In this document: positions 6,775 to 10,025 of the stretch, piece after piece
Layout: the number at the start of each line of letters is the position of its first letter
Numbering within the stretch: position 1 is the stretch's first letter
NCBI GenBank assembly: GCA_027858795.1
Contig: JAQICF010000183.1
Span: forward strand, 1-10,025
Reading direction: 5' to 3'
Origin: Candidatus Delongbacteria bacterium
GTDB taxonomy: Bacteria > Delongbacteria > UBA4055
Length of the DNA: 10,025 nt
Made by a program: the position numbers and the translations under genes
Notes under the pieces: model-generated
What the model was told of the DNA's origin: nothing
Database searches by the model: none
What the model saw: only the letters and a program-made list of their open reading frames with translations

Positions 6775-7992
6775 CTACAAATTTAATATGTTATTTAGGT
6801 TATAATCTTCTGGAATGCTCAGATATTTTTTTGCATTATGATAGTCGGATTCTTTAATTGAAGCCAAACTATTGAATACTAAATTATACGATTCATTTTC
6901 AGTGTTTAACAGTCTAGGTTTTATCTTTCCATTCTCACCGGCGATATCTTTAAGATAAAGTGGATTGACTTTTCCGTCCGGCATTGATATTGCAATACAA
7001 CCGCTTTCTTTTCTGTCAAATAATTCCTTAACTCCGTTCCCTAATGAAGAACAATATCTCAGGTCAAAAGCAATTGGATCGATACATCTAATTTCATAGC
7101 CGATCTCTACTGGTCTGCTTTTAACATTAATTCTCAGTCTATGAAGTTCCTGCTGAAGAAGGGAATTGAAAATATGAGCTTTACTTACTTTTCCCAACTC
7201 AGGATGTCCGTGTTCATCATATGAAAAATGTATTCCCGATTCTAATATCTGTTCGTCAGACATAAAGTGGAAAACACCTTCACTTATTATTATTGCTCCA
7301 TAATCAATACCTAAGATCATTCTTTTTACTATGCTTGAAATCATCATTTTTATCATTCGGTCAAATGTTATTTCCACATTTTTAAACATCTCAGGGATGA
7401 TGATCATAGGATAATGTGCACTTGCTCCGATACCAAAGGCAAGATGTCCTGCTTCTCTTCCCATTGAGCATACGACAAACCAGTTTCCACTGGTTCTACC
7501 GTCTTCATACACTGTAGTCGCAATTCTTACACCTTCATTTTTTGCGGAATGGTATCCAAAAGTAGGTAAGTTACTTGGTAGTGGAAGGTCATTATCAATT
7601 GTTTTTGGAACATGAATATTTTGGATTTTTATTTCATGTTTTTCTAGGTATTTTGTGATCCTATTTGCTGTTGAAGCAGTATCGTCCCCACCAATAGTAA
7701 CTAGAAGCTTTATATTATGATCAACGAAAAAGTTTTTAGAAAATTCAGAATCCTTTGGTTTGTAACGACTCATTCTTAGGTAAGACCCACCCTTATTGAA
7801 TATTCTGTCCGCAAGATCAAAATCTAACTCTATGTTATCCGGGTTTTCGCTAAAAAGAGTTTTATAACCATAGTGTAAACCAATAACGGAATAACCATCT
7901 GATAAAAATCTTTTTGCTATTGTTGCTACTACGGTATTTATTCCTGGAGCCGGGCCTCCGCCGCATAATATTGCAATTGATCCTTTATGCAT
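6775..7992 (-). CDS. pfp: Phosphofructokinase, predicted PPi-dependent
   Basis: Interconverts fructose 6-phosphate and fructose 1,6-bisphosphate; with PPi as donor the reaction is reversible, serving both glycolysis and gluconeogenesis. 405 residues. Family motifs are GGGPAPGIN (11-19), GGDDT (101-105), PKTIDND (129-135, catalytic Asp133), MGREAG (177-182) and IIPE (198-201). In this family, Asp at the second position of GGDD (Gly104 in E. coli PfkA) together with Lys in PKTIDND (Gly124 in E. coli) marks PPi use; ATP enzymes need Gly at the first of these. The ATG has AGAGGG four bases ahead (7997-8002). This is the first gene of a tight unit with recA and lysS, and divergent from a second phosphofructokinase at 8230. 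Donor specificity is predicted from two residues; the family assignment is certain. Confidence 0.93.
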   Translation of the reverse strand: MHKGSIAILCGGGPAPGINTVVATIAKRFLSDGYSVIGLHYGYKTLFSENPDNIELDFDLADRIFNKGGSYLRMSRYKPKDSEFSKNFFVDHNIKLLVTIGGDDTASTANRITKYLEKHEIKIQNIHVPKTIDNDLPLPSNLPTFGYHSAKNEGVRIATTVYEDGRTSGNWFVVCSMGREAGHLAFGIGASAHYPMIIIPEMFKNVEITFDRMIKMMISSIVKRMILGIDYGAIIISEGVFHFMSDEQILESGIHFSYDEHGHPELGKVSKAHIFNSLLQQELHRLRINVKSRPVEIGYEIRCIDPIAFDLRYCSSLGNGVKELFDRKESGCIAISMPDGKVNPLYLKDIAGENGKIKPRLLNTENESYNLVFNSLASIKESDYHNAKKYLSIPEDYNLNNILNL

Positions 7993-8038
7993 TTTTCCCT
8001 CTGTTTTTCTTTGTTGAATTAACGACTATAATAATGTA

Positions 8039-8069
8039 CAAATATATATAAGAGACCTTTTATAGTCAA
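8039..8069 (-). promoter_or_regulatory. Candidate promoter of the pfp-recA-lysS unit
   Basis: On the minus strand, TTGACT (8064-8069), a 17-base spacer and TATATTTG (8039-8046). This is the strongest promoter in the window: five of six sigma-70 -10 bases and an exact match to the Bacteroidota TAnnTTTG element. The predicted start near 8034 gives a leader of about 42 bases before the pfp ATG. Confidence 0.65.
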
Positions 8070-8092
8070 CATCATAAATATAAACAACGCAA

Positions 8093-8111
8093 AGGGTCAA
8101 ATAGTGACCTT
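8093..8111. promoter_or_regulatory. Inverted repeat between divergent phosphofructokinase promoters, possible shared operator
   Basis: GGTCA (8095-8099) and TGACC (8105-8109) form a perfect five-base dyad with a five-base spacer (AATAG), extended outward by one further pair after a mismatch. Its centre lies about 67 bases upstream of the predicted pfp start and about 75 upstream of the predicted start of the other gene. That position suits an activator or dual regulator acting on both. No regulator family is assigned. Confidence 0.4.
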
Positions 8112-8140
8112 GTGGTATTTTTTTTTGAATTATTTTTGTA

Positions 8141-8171
8141 TTGATTAGATTTCATTACAATATTAAGCTTG
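8141..8171 (+). promoter_or_regulatory. Candidate promoter of the second phosphofructokinase gene
   Basis: TTGATT (8141-8146), a 17-base spacer and TAAGCTTG (8164-8171), one mismatch from TAnnTTTG. The predicted start near 8177 gives a leader of about 52 bases. A competing TATTTTTG at 8131-8138 matches the -7 element exactly, but its TTG partner (8110-8112) is two bases too close. Confidence 0.45.
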
Positions 8172-8229
8172 TAATTTTAAGAGTTTAGGATTATCATTTT
8201 ATTAACTTGTTTCAAAAAAGGAGTTTTTT

Positions 8230-9588
8230 ATGATTCAGGAAATATTCAAGAACTCCAAAGTTAGAAATCTTGGTAAATGTGAATTTAGATCACCAATACC
8301 ATTGTCGTATAGAGATGATGACTTTGTAGCAAATTTTGTAAGAGAAAATGAAAAAGTTGTTTACGATCCCCAAAATATTTTTATTAAAAGCTATTTAAAT
8401 GATTTTGAGAATATCCCGGCTTTTGAAATTGCAGGTGCCAGAGAATATCTTCATTTCAAACCAGGCAGTATAGCTTGTGGAATAGTTTCATGCGGGGGAC
8501 TATGTCCAGGTATTAACAATGTAATAAGAGGGCTGGTAAACGAGCTTTATTATTGGTATAAGTGCGAAGAGATTTATGGTTTCAAATATGGTTACAAAGG
8601 TATGGTTTCTGATAATAATATCGAGCCCATCAAGTTGAACGTTAAATTAGTAGAGGATATCCACCTCAAAGGAGGAACCATTTTAGGATCATCCAGAGGT
8701 GAGCAGGATGTTAAAAAGATCGTGGATAATCTTGCGAAGCTTAATATATCCATCTTATTTACTATCGGTGGTGATGGAACCATGAAAGGTGCTTATGAGC
8801 TTTCTAAGGAGATAGAATCAAGAAATCTGGATATCTCACTTATTGGAATACCTAAAACAATAGACAATGATATAGCCTTTGTCGAACATACTTTTGGATA
8901 TCAAACAGCATTTTCTGCCGCTGTTGAAGCAATTAACTCAGCTCATATTGAGGCCAAAGGTGCGTATAATGGAATTGGAATAGTTAAATTAATGGGAAGA
9001 GACTCAGGTTATATTGCAGCAGCAGCCTCGATAGCAGCACAAGATGCTAATTTTGTGCTAGTACCAGAAATACCGTTTGAGTTCGAAGGAGAAAGAGGAC
9101 TTCTGAATTTACTAAAAGCGAGGCTTGAAGAAAAGCAGCATGCCGTAATAGTTGTTGCAGAAGGTGCAGGTCAGAATTTGTTTAATGGAACAAACTCTGA
9201 AAAAGATAAATCCGGAAATATTCTGTACAATGACATCGGGCTTTATATTAAGCAGAAGATAAAGGATTGTTTTGAAAGCATCGGGTTTGAATACACATTA
9301 AAATATATTGACCCCGGCTATATGATAAGATCTTTACCACCAATACCAATTGATTCAATGTTCTGCTCGAATCTAGCACAGAATGCAGTACATGCAGGTA
9401 TGGCAGGAAAAACAGAAATATTAATTGGATATTGGAACGGAAAGTTTACCCATGTCCCTTTAAGTTCAATCATAGGTAAAAGAAAGAAGATTGATGTTGA
9501 AGGTGATTTCTGGCTTGGTGTTATTCTTTCAACCGGGCAACCAAGGTATATTGGTAATGATAATACTCTATTGGAAAGAACTAAATAA
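8230..9588 (+). CDS. pfkA: Phosphofructokinase, predicted ATP-dependent, plant/trypanosome-type
   Basis: Phosphorylates fructose 6-phosphate to fructose 1,6-bisphosphate. 452 residues, longer than E. coli PfkA (320) because of an N-terminal extension of about 80 residues. That extension includes FEIAGAREYLHFKPGSI, resembling the segment before the catalytic core in plant and trypanosomatid enzymes. Core motifs are CGGLCPGIN (88-96), GSSRGEQD (153-160), GGDGT (180-184), PKTIDND (208-214, catalytic Asp212), MGRDSG (255-260), VPE (278-280) and AEGAGQ. Gly in GGDG combined with Lys in PKTIDND is the pattern of the ATP enzymes of plants and Trypanosoma, so ATP is the likelier donor; PPi cannot be excluded. 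AAGGAG (8218-8223) sits six bases ahead of the ATG. The gene is divergent from pfp and followed by nifJ on the same strand after 126 bases. No clear terminator lies between them. Confidence 0.93.
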   Translation: MIQEIFKNSKVRNLGKCEFRSPIPLSYRDDDFVANFVRENEKVVYDPQNIFIKSYLNDFENIPAFEIAGAREYLHFKPGSIACGIVSCGGLCPGINNVIRGLVNELYYWYKCEEIYGFKYGYKGMVSDNNIEPIKLNVKLVEDIHLKGGTILGSSRGEQDVKKIVDNLAKLNISILFTIGGDGTMKGAYELSKEIESRNLDISLIGIPKTIDNDIAFVEHTFGYQTAFSAAVEAINSAHIEAKGAYNGIGIVKLMGRDSGYIAAAASIAAQDANFVLVPEIPFEFEGERGLLNLLKARLEEKQHAVIVVAEGAGQNLFNGTNSEKDKSGNILYNDIGLYIKQKIKDCFESIGFEYTLKYIDPGYMIRSLPPIPIDSMFCSNLAQNAVHAGMAGKTEILIGYWNGKFTHVPLSSIIGKRKKIDVEGDFWLGVILSTGQPRYIGNDNTLLERTK

Positions 9589-9614
9589 TTATACATTATT
9601 TTTTAAGAAATATC

Positions 9615-9643
9615 TTGCTGAAATGCATCAAAAAATGTATTTT
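9615..9643 (+). promoter_or_regulatory. nifJ: Candidate promoter of nifJ
   Basis: TTGCTG (9615-9620), a 17-base spacer and TATTTT (9638-9643). It has the same spacing as the other promoters here but a weaker match to TAnnTTTG. The predicted start near 9650 places the adjacent dyad at 9656-9673 just downstream, where a bound repressor would block transcription. Confidence 0.38.
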
Positions 9644-9655
9644 CTCAGTTATAGA

Positions 9656-9673
9656 TTGTGATATAAAACACAA
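9656..9673. promoter_or_regulatory. Rex-like (or Crp/Fnr-like) operator upstream of nifJ
   Basis: The 18-base TTGTGATATAAAACACAA has intact outer half-sites TTGTG and CACAA, and matches 11 of the 14 defined positions of the Rex consensus TTGTGAA-N4-TTCACAA. Rex is a redox repressor released by NADH, and fermentation genes are typical targets. The same bases are also one mismatch from the Crp site TGTGA-N6-TCACA, so the regulator is not settled by sequence alone. Confidence 0.5.
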
Positions 9674-9683
9674 TTTAAATTGT
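9670..9683. repeat. Perfect 14-base palindrome overlapping the Rex-like site
   Basis: ACAATTTAAATTGT is its own reverse complement. It shares its first four bases with the right half-site of the operator at 9656-9673, so the ACAA arm can pair in either dyad. It lies in the untranslated leader of nifJ, 31 bases before the start codon. It could be a second binding site or simply AT-rich coincidence. Confidence 0.4.
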
Positions 9684-9696
9684 CTTTTAAAATTAA

Positions 9697-10025
<329 letters not shown>

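Noticed and set aside
8011..8025. Second Rex-like dyad TTGTTGAATTAACGA before pfp
   Set aside because: Arms TTGTT and AACGA are imperfect and only five bases apart, against eight in Rex sites; too weak to list as an operator.
9617..9650. Hairpin after the second phosphofructokinase gene as a terminator
   Set aside because: The stem AATGCAT/ATGTATT is AT-rich with a wobble pair and unpaired bases, and no T-run follows it. It also overlaps the candidate nifJ promoter.

Overview
This window reads as chromosomal housekeeping DNA from a low-GC, anaerobic, diderm bacterium, probably in or near the Fibrobacterota-Chlorobiota-Bacteroidota (FCB) group. Possible lineages are Cloacimonadota- or Delongbacteria-like, but the lineage is inferred and was not tested. 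The reasons are: a large FG-GAP/VCBS repeat protein ending in a fibronectin type III domain; a probable outer-membrane beta-barrel protein; a lysyl-tRNA synthetase motif 2 (FRNEGMDRTHNPEFT) of the kind I associate with Bacteroidota relatives; promoters that resemble the Bacteroidota TTG / TAnnTTTG pattern; and energy metabolism built on PPi-type phosphofructokinase and pyruvate:ferredoxin oxidoreductase. I see no tRNA, rRNA, CRISPR array, insertion sequence or phage gene.

Layout. 1-1251 (+) is the 3' end of a surface or secreted repeat protein. It converges on 1315-2427 (-), an exported barrel-like protein, and the two share a perfect bidirectional hairpin terminator. ftsY (2637-3692, +) converges on a stand-alone response-regulator receiver protein (3743-4114, -), again with a shared two-way terminator. 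Next comes a tight minus-strand transcription unit, read from right to left: PPi-type phosphofructokinase (6775-7992), recA (5767-6762) and lysS (4251-5735). The intergenic gaps are 12 and about 31 bases. A second, different phosphofructokinase (8230-9588, +) is transcribed divergently from the first. The window ends in the first 103 codons of pyruvate:ferredoxin oxidoreductase (nifJ, 9715 onward, +).

How they fit together. The right-hand 3.3 kb is a central-carbon block. Two phosphofructokinases with different predicted phosphoryl donors sit back to back around a 237-base regulatory region. One has the GGDD + PKTIDND signature (PPi, reversible). The other has GGDG + PKTIDND with a plant/trypanosome-type N-terminus (probably ATP). 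Pyruvate oxidation follows directly. A Rex-like operator lies between the candidate nifJ promoter and its start codon, suggesting NADH/NAD+ control of pyruvate oxidation. Four gene starts share a candidate promoter of the same form (TTGAnn, 17-base spacer, TAnnTTT-like), and a fifth is similar. No wholly new multi-gene system is evident. The most interesting points are the divergent phosphofructokinase pair with its possible shared operator, the PPi-PFK/recA/lysS operon, and the Rex-like site.
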